Below are positions 22,281-33,724 of a stretch of 64,000 bases of DNA, piece by piece. Location: NCBI GenBank assembly GCA_963556195.1, contig OY744517.1, forward strand, positions 85,346,714 to 85,410,713, written 5' to 3'. The notes under the pieces are model-generated. The model was given only the letters and a program-made list of their open reading frames with translations. It was not told the DNA's origin and searched no databases. Position numbers and translations under genes: made by a program. Position 1 is the first letter of the stretch; every line of letters begins with the position of its first letter. Source of the stretch: Sepiola atlantica. Its lineage: Eukaryota > Mollusca > Cephalopoda > Sepiida > Sepiolidae.

Positions 22281-22505
22281 TCTTCCTTGGCCGTTTGGCT
22301 AGTAGCAAAGTGTAGTATATGTTCTGATACTATACTTCATATTTTCTGTCCTCGGTCAGCAAAGAAGAAATCCTTCTAGACTGAGGCAATTTTTATTTTT
22401 GTACAAATCCATAGTGTCTCTTTTTGAGGAGCTGGATTTTCCCCACATTAAAAACCGACCTTGTGTCAAACTCTGCCCTTGTAAGGAGGCCATAAATAGG
22501 AATAG
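22281..22505 (+). mobile_element. U2-headed SINE, second subfamily
   Basis: TTCCTTGGCCGTTTGGCTAG and AAAGTGTAGTATATGTTCTG form a diverged U2 head. The body differs from the main family (CTAGACTGAGGCAATTTTTA, GAGGAGCTGGATTTTCCCC) and matches 36065-36246 on the other strand. Confidence 0.65.
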
Positions 22506-22684
22506 ATAGAGGATTGTGACAGTTGTTATATTGCGCATTTAAAAAATATCTACATTGGGATATTTTTGCTCGTTAATTCTTTTACTGAAGATGAAAAAAA
22601 GCAGTAGTTTTTGGCATCCTCTGCAGTTTTTCTTCTTTTTTTTTTTTAATTTAAAACCTAACATAAATGAAATGCATGTACCAC

Positions 22685-22835
22685 GTGATCAAAAAGTGTG
22701 GTTCAAATGTCTATCTACTCCTCCCAAAATATGGTTCAAAAGTCTTAGTACCCCTATCAAAAAGCATGGTCCAAATGTCTATCTACCCCTACCAAAAATT
22801 GTGGTCTGAAAGTCTTGTTACCCATACCAAAATAT
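22685..22835 (+). repeat. ~38-bp tandem repeat, about 4 units
   Basis: Units like ATATGGTTCAAAAGTCTTAG followed by TACCCCTATCAAAA are diverged from each other. Confidence 0.75.
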
Positions 22836-24010
22836 AATAAAAATAGAGGAAGAATCACCAAAGTACAACTTCGTCAAATATCACACAGGTCATGGCGCTG
22901 CATCATCTTCCTGTCACGAAAATGATGATATTTATATGAACCTTTACGATGTGTGAGTATTAATGAAAGTGAATGAATTGAATTCATTACATGATCTTTT
23001 CTATTACTATATTACTTGTTCTTCTATTGAGCTTATGTTCGTATTCTGTTTGACTGCTATTTAGGTTAATAAACTAAATTTAATACATGTTTCTAGCATT
23101 GCTATATTACATGTTTCTCTATTGTTTTTAGTTTTTGATAGGAGTAACACGTTTTTCAGACCACACTGTACAATGTAAGCAGACCATGAACAACTAAATA
23201 ACCGTTCTAGATCAAATGTGTCAAAAGTGTTTTGCAAAACAGCTAATTAATTCATCATTGGTAGACCAAAGTTGATACTAATCAAATGAAGATATTAAAT
23301 ATGAATAATGATTTATATACAATGCCAACATAATTCAATTAAGCCAATCGAATCAGTTTTACCAGCTTGGCTGTGTTAGTTGCTTTGAAATTTGACAGCT
23401 ACATAAAAGGAACATGTTTCCTTCTTAACAAATTGTGATTAATGGTGAACACTGGATTATTTCTTGGGGAACTGAAAAGATATTAGCTTGATCTATTCAC
23501 CAAAATGAAATCCTATATGAGAATAATTTCAAGAGATGTTGGAATTGTGAGCAGGCCAACATGGAACCATACTGACAAAAATATATAATGATTTACATTA
23601 TTTGAATGTTTCAAACAGTTATCCGCATCATAAGGATAACAGTGCGAAACCTGTCAATTAAAACATCTTAGAAATAGTTAAACAGAAAGGCTATAGTGAT
23701 GATGTGCATATACTGAAATTAGTAAAACGTCCTACCTCCCCTTTATGTAAAGGGCACCAAACATTTAAAATAAAGGCGATGGGGAGTATCTTCCTTAGTA
23801 TCTTGTCAAAAATTATTCTCAGCTATAACATATTTTTATTTCCAAAATGGCTACATTTTATTTCACCGGTTTTCGTATGCCATTTTACTTGACATAACTT
23901 ATTTAATGTTATTTTTTACTAAAATTATTTTAAGTAAAAGTAAGTTGTTTTGCGAGTAATGCCGAAACCAATTTAAATACAAATAATGGACAACCTTAAA
24001 CTAACAAATT
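22836..24010. other. AT-rich sequence, no gene seen
   Basis: No domain found. Short ORFs such as 23704-23892 are unsupported. Confidence 0.45.
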
Positions 24011-24014
24011 ACCA

Positions 24015-24092
24015 TCTCTCTCTCTCTCTCTCTCTCCATCTCTCTCTCTCTCTCTCCCTCTCTCTCATATATATATATAATATATATATATG
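24015..24092. repeat. (CT)n followed by (TA)n
   Basis: Compound microsatellite. Confidence 0.93.
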
Positions 24093-24462
24093 AGTAGAAT
24101 AAATATAGAAACTAAAAGTAAGCTTTTAGTAAATAGAACCTGGTTTAAGCTCAATATACAAGATAGAGCAATTATGAAGATAGATGAACGATGAGTGATA
24201 AACATGTACGAATGTCCAGATTTATTTCAAACTTCGATTGTTCAATCCAAGGTATATTCTGTAATAAAATTATGTTTATTATTCTTTCCTTAAGCCAAGG
24301 CTTTTCAAAGATCAAGATCTTATCATCAGAGGAATTATACAGATAGATAAGTTGGCAGTAGAAAAGTCAAAATTCAACATTTGAAAAAATATTATTAAGC
24401 TTTTTTACACGAACTTTTTTTTCACCGTCCATTTTCTTGATAATATTTTCGTTCATCTATCT

Positions 24463-24565
<103 letters not shown>

Positions 24566-24911
24566 ATATAATTTAATATTATTAAAAGCTCTTTTAAGTA
24601 AAATCAAAGTAAGTTAGAGAGATTAAAAATAGACATTCATCCGAAGTCCCAGTGCAATATTCTGTCGTCGAGTTCTATCAGATGTCTTAATGTTTACACT
24701 CGCTGCTTTCAGTATTAAATACAACTGGATTTCTCCATTTGCCTACGTGACTGAGCAGATGCTTACAGATTCAAGGTGTCTCTGTGAACCGGGTTCGTGC
24801 CCTGTGACCGTCTAAGATTGTTATTTCCCTGTGCTGATGAGAGCTGTACGCTCTAAACGACGTCGTACATAGGTAAAATATATTTCAATATTGTGTATAT
24901 ATATATATATA

Positions 24912-24952
24912 TATAGGTTTTACCTTTCCTAAAAGTTCGCATTCAGTTCTCA

Positions 24953-25021
<69 letters not shown>

Positions 25022-25066
25022 AGGTGTACTAAAAGCGAACTTTTAGGAAAGGTAAAACCCTATTGT
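24912..25066. repeat. Hairpin: inverted 30-bp arms around (TA)n
   Basis: ATAGGTTTTACCTTTCCTAA (24913 onward) pairs with TTAGGAAAGGTAAAACCC (25042-25060). A TA run lies between the arms and could itself fold. Related arms occur beside TA tracts near 24.1, 45.4 and 48.3 kb. Confidence 0.8.
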
Positions 25067-25176
25067 GAAGAGTATACAGCTCAATATCCAGGATAGAGCA
25101 GGTATAAATGAAGAAGAATGGGAAGGAATTAGAGAAAGCAAAAGCCAAATCAAAATTCAATTCAAAAGTTCAAAGC

Positions 25177-25212
<36 letters not shown>

Positions 25213-25219
<7 letters not shown>

Positions 25220-25610
25220 CATGATAAATGCCAGTATAATGGAATCATATGCCCTTAATAGGGTTAAGATGAAAATTCATATAACTAAATGTACAAAAGC
25301 AAGGAAATTCCCAAACTTTTATTATCATTAAGGGTATGACTACATATCAACCAAACCATTTCATTATCACATCACTACAGTATAAATCTCTATGCATGAG
25401 TGGATGAAGTGTGTGAGGTGCGCTGAAGAAAAATTCCTACCAGTAAAATACAGAGCCCTGTTGTGCTCGCATACCCTTAATGACAATAAAAGTGTAAAAA
25501 TTTGGGAATTTCCTTGCTTTTGTACATTTAGTGTCTATGAATTTTCATTTTAACCCTATTAAGGACATATGATTTCAGTATACTGGCATTTTCTATGGAA
25601 TGTCACTACT
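25213..25610. repeat. Imperfect palindrome
   Basis: 25213-25345 is the complement of about 25460-25610: TACAAAAGCAAGGAAATTCC versus GGAATTTCCTTGCTTTTGTA. The right arm continues into the 570-bp dispersed repeat; the left arm carries only its inverted start. Confidence 0.8.
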
Positions 25611-26075
25611 TTTGTAAAGGCTATGCCTCAATACAATGGTCATTTTAAAGGTTTTTTGGAATTTTCTGGAAAACTAAGTATATGGTAAACTGAAATTAAA
25701 ATGCCATCAACTAGACCCTAGAACCTCTATCTCTGCCAAAAATCAGCTGAATCCATCAAATAGTTGATGAGATACAGGTTGGCACATACGTACGTACGCA
25801 TGTACATACGTACGTACGTACGTACGTACGTATGTACGTACAGAAAGATAACATGATTTCATGATTGAACTTTCTGGATCTCTGGGTTGCCTTGACTAAT
25901 GATGCTGAAATCCTATACACTTATAGAACCTATCAAATAAAAATTATGTGCAAAGTTTTAACTAATTTTGTTTATTGTTTTTTGAGTTATGATTGATCAA
26001 AGAAATGAGATTTCCAGCATAGGTTATTCGTGAAGTCTTTCACGGGATAGAGCGCTCTCGCGCCTCCCTTGATAT
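25500..26075 (+). repeat. 570-bp dispersed repeat, copy 1
   Basis: Nearly identical to 51060-51603 in the same orientation (AGACCCTAGAACCTCTATCT, GGATCTCTGGGTTGCCTTGA, TCGCGCCTCCCTTGAT). It contains an expanded CGTA/TACG microsatellite at 25789-25841 that is much shorter in copy 2. No coding potential is seen, so the family is probably non-autonomous. Confidence 0.88.
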
Positions 26076-26076
26076 A

Positions 26077-26109
<33 letters not shown>

Positions 26110-26112
<3 letters not shown>

Positions 26113-26650
26113 CTAAAACTCTTTATTCTTCGTTTGTCCCGGTGAAAAATAGATAATATTATAAATGATGACATTACTAAATGATGACGTCACAGAAAGG
26201 ATAATGATGCAAAGTGGGTGACTTCATGAAATGCTTGTCATCCACCAAACCAGAGAGAAATAGAGGAAGATTCTTTATGACATTTCATCTTGAAGATGCC
26301 CCATGACCCGAACGGTCATGGGTCATCTTCTAGACAAAGCGTCTACACCCCTGGGGGTGTAGCATACTACTAACACTCTGTGTATTTTGTGTGTTTGTTT
26401 GTTTGTTTGTCCCCGTGCAAACTGGGTGACGTAATCGTTTTTGTGACATATTCCATCAAAACAGAAGTGGGGATGATCGAGCACAGTGGATAATGTTACA
26501 AAATGATGACGTAATCCATAAGAGAGAGAGAGGTGGGGAGAGAAGAGATAATTTATGATGTTTTATCTAGACAAACTGTGACCCAAAGGTTTTTGGGTCG
26601 TCTATTAGAAAAACCGTCAACTGTCTAGACTCTTTGGAGTCTATTATATA
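26110..26650 (+). repeat. Two diverged copies of a hairpin-rich repeat
   Basis: Units 26110-26365 and 26365-26650 share CTTTATTCTTCGTTTGTCCC-like or TTTGTCCCCGTGCAAACTGG starts, ATGATGACGTCAC/ATGATGACGTAAT cores and short palindromes (CTACACCCCTGGGGGTGTAG near 26343). The family is unknown. Confidence 0.55.
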
Positions 26651-26659
26651 TACATATAT

Positions 26660-26830
26660 ATATACAGGCTTTACACGCTCCACTACTTTTGGAGCTGCTC
26701 CCGCTCCTGCTCCAACGCCCAAAATTTGAGCTGGCTCCACTCACGCTCCCCATTTTCAAAAAAGAGCCGCTCCTGCTCCAACTCTTATTAAAAAGGAGCG
26801 GCTCTTTTTCAGGGCTCCATAATGAAAATG
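26660..26830. repeat. GCTCC-rich segment
   Basis: Repeated GCTCC/GGAGC pentamers in both orientations. The CAGGGCTCC-like ends recall hAT element termini, but no paired end or 8-bp duplication was found. Confidence 0.3.
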
Positions 26831-27335
26831 TACCTTCTTTCATAAACGTTCTATTCTGCTAATGAATGGTCGAAGGATAAATGTGGGCGTGAAAGGATCT
26901 CATCGATATGGGTTGGGATGTCACTTTAAGTGTAAGACCGTAAGATAATATTTGACAAAATCTCGCTAATATTTTGAGAGTTATAGGAGAACATGTCGGA
27001 CGAAGTATAGGATTATACGTAAATTTTCGTTTCCTGAGGTATGAAATATAAATAAAAAAATCCCTGAAGTATTTTAAAACAATTTTAATTTTCATTACAT
27101 TAACAACCTATTTTTTAAGGAAAGGAAAATTTGACCCGATATTTTTTCTATTTATTTTAGAAGGAAATTTAGATTTGTTTTAAGTAAATAAAGCTTTACT
27201 TTTAAACATTATTAGTGATTATTTTCTTTAAAAAAAAACATTTCTCTGGAAGAGGAGAGACAGCCAGGGCAACATTACTCGTCGTGTTGTAGTTTAATAT
27301 TTGTTTGTTTTACGAACGTAACTATTTTATTTATT

Positions 27336-27664
27336 TACCTCTCACAGCGGTAAGATGTGACACAAGGTCGGGAAAGTGGGATTTGAAAAGCCAGCGCTCG
27401 AGAAGGTGAGCACTCTGGCCATTAAAAATTACCTGGGCAGCCCCATCGGCATTCCCCGGTAGGGGCGCCTCAGACAGTAAGCAATAAACTTACTCCTCCC
27501 CAAAGAGGGGAGGCAAAGCCTGGGAGGGTGGACCTCCTAGAACTGCACAAGACAGTCCCATAGACCGGCGTAAATCAAGCCCCGAAGGCCAAGATAATAC
27601 CAGTCTATGGGGTGCAGTATGCATCAGAACAGATACTACACTTTGATCTTGGCCAAAAGGCCGG
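27336..27664 (-). mobile_element. U2-headed SINE, cluster copy 1
   Basis: Complete head on the minus strand (ending GATCTTGGCCAAAAGGCC on plus). The flanks TTACGAACGTAACTATTTTA (27309) and TTACGAGAACGTAACAATTT (27665) form a target duplication with a 2-base indel. Confidence 0.88.
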
Positions 27665-27689
27665 TTACGAGAACGTAACAATTTTATTT

Positions 27690-27920
27690 TATTTATCTTC
27701 CTCCCATAGCGGTAAGATGTGACACAAGGTCGGGAAAGTGGGATTTGAAAAGCCAGCGCCCGAGAAGGTGAGCACTCTAGCCTACAAAAAATGCCTGGGC
27801 AGCCCTGTCGGCATTTCCCGGTAGGGGCGCCTCAGGCGATTAGCAATAAACTAACCCTTTCTCAAAGAGTGAGAAGGCAAAGCCTGGGAGTCTGGACCTC
27901 CTAGAACTACACAGGACAAG
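27690..27920 (-). mobile_element. U2-headed SINE, cluster copy 2, 5'-truncated
   Basis: It lacks the U2 head and stops after GTCCTGTGTAGTTCTAGGAG. The target duplication is GTTACGAGAACGTAACAATT (27664) versus GTTATGAGAACGTAACTATA (27923). 5' truncation is typical of target-primed reverse transcription. Confidence 0.85.
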
Positions 27921-27960
27921 ACGTTATGAGAACGTAACTATATTGTATATTGTATATTGT

Positions 27961-28200
27961 ATTTATTTACTCCTCTCCAGGAGTTAGGCACAATGCCTGT
28001 TTTATCTTACTCCCACAAGTAAGATGTGACCCAAGGTCGGATCAGGAAAGTGGGGTTTGAAAAGCCAGCGCCCGAGAGGTGAGCACTCTGGCCATTAAAA
28101 ATTGCCTGGGCAGCCCCGTCGGCATCCCCCGGTAGGTGCGCCTCAGGCAGTAAGCAATAAACTTACTCCTCCCCAAAGAGGGGAGGCGAAGCCTGGGAGG
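27961..28200 (-). mobile_element. U2-headed SINE, cluster copy 3, 5'-truncated
   Basis: It ends at CCTCCCAGGCTTCGCCTCCC. The 25-bp target duplication starts GTAACTATATTGTATATTGT (27934) and GTAACTATATTGTATAATGT (28201), with one mismatch over the full length. The tail retains the full CTCCTGGAGAGGAGTAAATA end. Confidence 0.88.
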
Positions 28201-28225
28201 GTAACTATATTGTATAATGTATATT

Positions 28226-29400
28226 ATTATTTACAACAGAGAAATGCGCAAGTACTTTCAAACAAATCGATTTATCCATTTTTTTTTCAATAGTACAATT
28301 TGAGGCGAAAAAAACCCAATGAAGTTTATTTTTTAAAGATTGAATAAAAAAACTATTTTTCATAAGTTGGCCAAAAAATATCAATAAATTGTCAATAAAC
28401 AATTCAGAGATCCATTTAATGTCTGTAAATTTCATGCAAAATATCTGGCCTAGATCTTGGGAGTTGAAAAAATATCGGGTCAAATTTTCCTCCCTACCCC
28501 CCTAAAAAAATTAACTGGAGAAAGTTTTCCTAGGTCGGGCAAAAACATTTATTAAAATTAAAAAATTGAATACGTCTATATTTTAAATCTCTATAAAAAG
28601 AAAACTGTTTACAATTTTAATATTCGATAATAGATTTTTTAAGATAAAGAAAGATATCTAATCTACTTTTGGTTCTAAAAAACAATAAATTAGTCAGGAA
28701 GTCTAATTGTTTGCTTTTTTAAATTAAAATTTAAGATATTTTCTTTAATTTAATTAAGTTTAAACATTGGTTTAATTGTAGAATAGGGACCACTGTTTTC
28801 TTTCGCTCATTTCGCTTGGTATTCGCCCAAATTTAGGATGAAACTGATTGCTGGTCTTAATTGTATTTTTTGTCCTGAAATAAAATTCTCATTTACTTTT
28901 AAAAATATTGAGAATCTAACTTTAATTCGAGGTTTTAATCGCTGGCGGCCATGTTGGTTTTTATTGTTTTTTTCCTTGGACTAAATATTTTTTTTCCTTG
29001 GACTAAAGATATTTTTATTGCTCTAACATTTTATTACATACAAAAAAAACTTTGAACATTCTATTTACAAAAGCAAGTTTGTCACCGAAAAGACGACGGG
29101 TAAAAATGTGGTATAAAAGTTCAATTTGATATATGCTAAAAAAATAAATTAGAATTTTTTGTTAGGACAAAACGTACGATTTCACCCCAAAAATCGATTT
29201 TATCGAACATTTGGGTGAAATGAGTGAGAAAATCCAACCGCCCCTATAGTATAATTGAACCTAAAATTCTTTATTTAAAAACACGAATTAAAAGAAAAAT
29301 TGGCTTATTTATTCAATCACAATAAACATCCTTGTCATAAACACGAAAAAAGTTCAAATCTATAAGAAAATAACTTCAAAGACATCTATAGACTCACTGG
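28226..29400. other. AT-rich sequence, no gene seen
   Basis: No coding or repeat assignment. A short duplication TTTTTTTCCTTGGACTAAA occurs near 28970 and 28988. Confidence 0.45.
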
Positions 29401-29442
29401 CGCATTTAAAGACATTTGGTGCCAAATTGTTTGTCTTCTGCC

Positions 29443-29985
29443 TTAAGAAAACTGTCCCATCAAAAATTTAACATAGATGTAAAAATCTGAGAACTTCAAA
29501 CATATAAAAATATTAAGAGACTGATCAGTTTTCAAAGGAAAATCAGGAAGAACAGCACCAGAATCATCAAGAGAAGAATTGCCAGCAAAAAATGTCAGCA
29601 AAGAGATCAGCCTTATCCTTAGAAGATGAAATAACCCGAAAGCCATTTAAAAGAGAAGGAACAGCAGACTTGCCACTATTAATAATACTATTGTAGATTC
29701 TCTAAAAATCACGAGACCCGACCCTATTGAGATGAGATAGAGTCACAAATCCTTTGAGAATAGCTAGACTTAGCCTCAGAGATTGCTCTCTTGCAGGCCT
29801 TGCTAGCTCTTCTGTAGGATGGTCTAGAAATCTCAGAACCACCCTGACAATAGAAGTAGGAAGTGAGGTGCAAAATATAGCCAATGAGATGAAGAAATCT
29901 GACTCGTGTGTGTCCATCCCAGCATCCAGGTCATCGACTTGTGTGGCGTTTTTGTGGACTTTTTCCAAAGCATAAGTGGGTGATA
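29443..29985 (-). mobile_element. LINE ORF2 endonuclease-RT linker fragment
   Basis: The minus strand reads a series typical of the region between endonuclease and RT in CR1/Jockey-group LINEs: [20 protein letters not shown], then SRDF*RIYNSIINSGKSAVP, SSKDKADLFADIF and, in another frame, FAGNSSLDDSGAVLPDFPLK. The RT core is missing here. At least two frame breaks and a stop make it a pseudogene. The downstream end runs into a TA microsatellite. Confidence 0.75.
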
Positions 29986-29997
29986 AAAATGTTAAAG

Positions 29998-29999
<2 letters not shown>

Positions 30000-30051
<52 letters not shown>

Positions 30052-30260
30052 TACTCACACACACATACATATATATATACATATATATATATACATATGC
30101 ATATATACATATATATACATATATATATACATACATATATACATACATATATACATATATATATATATACATACATATATACATATGTACATATATATAC
30201 ATATGTACATATATATATATGTACATATATATATGTACATATATATATATATATAATAAG
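30000..30260. repeat. (TA)n and TACATA complex microsatellite
   Basis: It is the source of six overlapping (IY)n/(YIC)n ORFs on both strands, none of them genes. Confidence 0.97.
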
Positions 30261-30369
30261 TAAGTAAATAAAAGAATAAAGATATATATACATCTATGTA
30301 TATACACATATGCAAATTAATAGCTATAACCAAAAATGAACCCATAAATACGGCTCTTCACTAACAATA

Positions 30370-30573
30370 ACACACATCCTCCTGAAGACGGTTTGCGAGA
30401 TCGAAAGCGGTAGAGAAATGGCCCAAGATACAACGTTAGGCACCATAATCCACCAATTGACACCGGAAAACCGACGAATCGCTCGGCGCGTCGAGAAATT
30501 AACCAGAAAGATAGCAAAGAAAGAAAACTCTGTGGTCTTCAATCACACATGTATAATAAACGACTTGCTGCCG

Positions 30574-30580
<7 letters not shown>
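30370..30580 (+). pseudogene. Possible Penelope-like N-terminal fragment
   Basis: In the frame from 30418 the peptide includes RRVEKLTRKIAKKENSVVFN and ends TCIINDLLPKY just before a TA microsatellite. The basic helix followed by an F...C...LLPKY motif resembles the start of Penelope-like ORFs as I remember them. This is a weak assignment from memory. The segment is clearly less AT-rich than its flanks. Confidence 0.3.
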
Positions 30581-30624
<44 letters not shown>

Positions 30625-30654
30625 CACACAAATAAGGACATATATATATATGTC

Positions 30655-31062
30655 TTACGTATGGAAGATGATAGAATACCAAAGCAACTGATGTATGGCG
30701 AGCTCAACAGTGGAAAGCAAAATGTGGGTCGACCGCTGCTTCGCTTTAAGGACAAGTTGAAGATGAATTTGACATCTATCAATATTGTTTATCGTGATTT
30801 TGAACAGCTTGCTTCTCGACGGAAGGAATGGCGATCTGACTGCCAGAGGGGCACTAGGCGGTTTTCTGTAACTGCTATTGATCAACAGCGCGAAAGACGC
30901 GAAAGACGCGAAAGAACAAAAACATCTACAAGTATCCCAGCCGATTTTTCTCAAGATCTTCCTTCTTGCATCCATTGTGGGCTGGTTTGCAAATCTCCCG
31001 CAGGACTCAAATGCCATTTACGATTGAGTAAATGTAAGCATGCTACATCCATCGTAGACTAA
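30655..31062 (+). mobile_element. LINE C-terminal fragment with CCHH-like motif
   Basis: The frame reads LRMEDDRIPKQLMYGELNSG, GRPLLRFKDKLK and then, near the C-terminus, CIHCGLVCKSPAGLKCHLR with spaced Cys/His before the stop at 31062. This is the C-terminal region of a widespread invertebrate LINE group, different from the family at 4.4 kb. The N-terminal RT part is absent; a TA tract lies upstream and another (31119-31180) downstream. Confidence 0.7.
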
Positions 31063-31114
31063 ACAAATTTTGAGTTGTCAAGACCTCATACGTCGAAATC
31101 GACGGGAGAGTCCA

Positions 31115-31118
<4 letters not shown>

Positions 31119-31180
<62 letters not shown>
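31119..31180. repeat. (TA)n microsatellite
   Basis: TA run about 60 bp after the LINE stop codon; possibly its 3' tail. Confidence 0.95.
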
Positions 31181-31182
<2 letters not shown>

Positions 31183-31189
31183 CCCTATT

Positions 31190-32165
31190 TTGCAAGTTGA
31201 TGAATCTCTCATTGAATTGTCTTAGAGTTAGGACTAGCAACTACTGTACCCATGAGTGTAAACAGGGTTTAGACTTGGGTCTGAGCAGAGAAGCAGATGA
31301 AAGACAGACCGAGATACGAGTTAAAAGATATACATCTATGTCACCACGTAAGCTAATAATACACAGAAATACATCCGGGGTGCAACTTTGTCGTTTTTCT
31401 TCTTTATCATGACTTGCAGGTTGTGTTGCATCTTCACTTGATTATGTTTCACAGGGCGCCCATGGAAGAACCAATGTGAAAGATACTGTGTGGCATTAGG
31501 TGACGATATTTCAATAGAAATTAACCAGAAACGAATTCGGATTTTACAGATGAGCTACTCTATATCGATTGAGGATCAAGATATCTATGAACAGAAAATA
31601 TAATGAAAATGACATAGTGTTGGGTTCGTTTCTTTTGTGGTAGTTAGAGTAGGGGATTTATATGGAGAAATGGAAATAGAATTAGAAGGAGAAAGGGACT
31701 TGTTATGGACAAGAGAAAGAGGGAGAAGATGGAACTGGAAATATAATAATTTAAAAACAAACAAATATTTCCCTCTGTTGAAATCTTTAAAGCATACAAC
31801 GTTATCTCATTAACAATTTTCTAAATTATATTAAAGACATTTTCAGGTTTTGAATCATCAGACCTGCTTCACTAGCAACCTAAGCACTTCCTAAAAGAAA
31901 TGTCTTATTCACGAATGCTATATCATGGACATTGCAAGAACGTTTTCTGTTGTCAAAAAAAAATGGTAGACTATATTAAAAATGGACACTCAGCAATGAA
32001 AATTGTTCAAACAATTACATTTCCTGGATTTAATATCTGAAAACCTGAAATCGATATGTTATCGCCCACAAGAGACACTGGCTGGCGCAGATCACAAGAA
32101 ACGGCACAAGACTATTTATTAGAGTTACAGATTGATAGCCGCAGCTTGCAAGCACACCAGAACCA
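31190..32165. other. Unassigned sequence
   Basis: No recognisable gene. The part from 32050 may be the 3' body of the 5S-derived SINE that follows. Confidence 0.4.
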
Positions 32166-32169
32166 GGTT

Positions 32170-32290
32170 TTTACATACAGCACCTGCTATTCCCAAATGG
32201 TCACCCCTCTAAGTACTAACCAAACTAAACACCGTTTAACTTCGGTTATTTTGTGGGAACCAGTGTATCTACATGCTTATAGCCATATAT
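32170..32290 (-). mobile_element. 5S rRNA-derived SINE head
   Basis: The complement follows 5S rRNA through most of its length: TATGGCTATAAGCATGTAGA at the start, GGTTAGTACTTAGAGGGGTG in the middle and GGGAATAGCAGGTGCTGTAT at the end. Functional 5S bases are lost at many positions, so it is retroposed. Copies at 56.13 and 61.73 kb share it. Confidence 0.8.
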
Positions 32291-33160
32291 AATCTTATCT
32301 GAATACATAAATAAATACTGGTGATACCAGATCAGGCTGCCCTGTGGCTCCCTGAGACGAAATTCACCTACATTGACGTTTTTTTTTTGTTTTTTTTTTT
32401 TGTTTGTAAAACTTAATTATGTTCTACAAAACCAAAAACAAAAACAACAGCCCCTCTCCCTTTCTCCCTCCCCTTTTTTATTTTTATTTTTCCTACCCTA
32501 CTCCCGGTCCTGGATATGACCTTAAACTACATCCGATGGTGAGATCCGGCTTACGGACTTTGGGGAATGTGGAGCCTCCTCTTAATTACCATTGCTCCCA
32601 GGTTCACCCTGACCCGGAGTGGTAGTACCTGTTAGGGTCCCAACTATGGGTTAAATAGAAACAGATATTAAAAGGGGAAAGAAACAAAAAAGAGAAGAAA
32701 ATAAGACCAGATTCGGCATTAAATAACCCAAAAAGGGTTGATATGCCGTAAAACAAAACTACCAAACTACCAAACCATAAATAAATAAACACAGAATTAC
32801 AGACCAAAGTCAAATGCATTCGGTGATAATGGAAAACTGTTGACTGAGAATATTTCATGTTATATCTGTAATCATTTGTGTCAATAAAAGTCTTGGCGTA
32901 TTTGTTTCTTAGATTGAAGGAAAACACAGTCACTGAATAGAAACAGTTTCAAAATTACTTCATGGTAGGCAACAATTGATAGCACATAACTTCTGTAGCT
33001 GGAACAAATGCAGAAATGCCAATTAATTTATTGAAACTTTTATAGACGACCGAAGATGTTGGGAAGAACCCAAATGAGCCTATATGTGAAGTCTTTCAAA
33101 AAGAACATGTTGAAATTTTCTGCCACTTACGAAAAATGCTCTGAAAAAAAAAACGTATTT
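32291..33160. other. AT-rich sequence, no gene seen
   Basis: Poly-T stretches near 32381-32403 and a pyrimidine-rich segment; nothing coding. Confidence 0.45.
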
Positions 33161-33167
33161 AAAATAT

Positions 33168-33267
33168 CTGCCACATTTTTCTGCCCCCACTTACTTCCAA
33201 ACCCTAACCCTAACCATAACCATAACCCTAACCTGCCACATTTTTCTGTCCCCACTTACTTCCAAAC
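33168..33267 (+). repeat. CCCTAA-like tract between 35-bp direct repeats
   Basis: Telomere-like CCCTAA and CCATAA units (33202-33232) are flanked by two copies of a 35-bp sequence (start CTGCCACATTTTTCTG; 33168-33202 and 33233-33267) differing by one base. Confidence 0.85.
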
Positions 33268-33724
33268 TTCTCACATGTGAGTTGTTTCCCCTACAACATT
33301 ATTTTGTTCATCGAGTCGTTCGAATTTCGATAAACATGATAGCGCACATGCAACTCGGTTCATCTTTTGTGATTGTGCTGTTATAATTTAGCCAAATAAG
33401 ACCCACCTGCGATTTCATGGGTTATTTTGATATTCACAGGAATTCTCATGACATATATGTTAACTAAGAAAAAATGTGAAAGTTGTCAAAGAAATCTTCA
33501 CTGATTTTCACTCAACAATTAGATTGTCAAGTGTTTTGAATGCAAGAAATATACAAAAATTAATTGGAACAATGTATTTTTTGAATAAGCCAATGAAAAT
33601 AATAAGATTGCCTAAATAAACTTTTAAAGGAAAACTAAAAGTAATAAATAGCAAAGAATTAAAAAAAACAAAAAAACAACTAACACCCTTTACTGCATTT
33701 CGGAATCTTTGAGATGTGGATTGA

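Noticed and set aside
26660..26830. hAT transposon
   Set aside because: CAGGGCTCC-like ends are suggestive, but no paired inverted repeat, 8-bp duplication or transposase was seen.
30000..30260. Several ORFs of 70-200 codons on both strands
   Set aside because: They are translations of TA/TACATA microsatellites. The same applies to (IY)n ORFs at 2141, 2930, 6923, 21314, 25065, 48430 and 63185.
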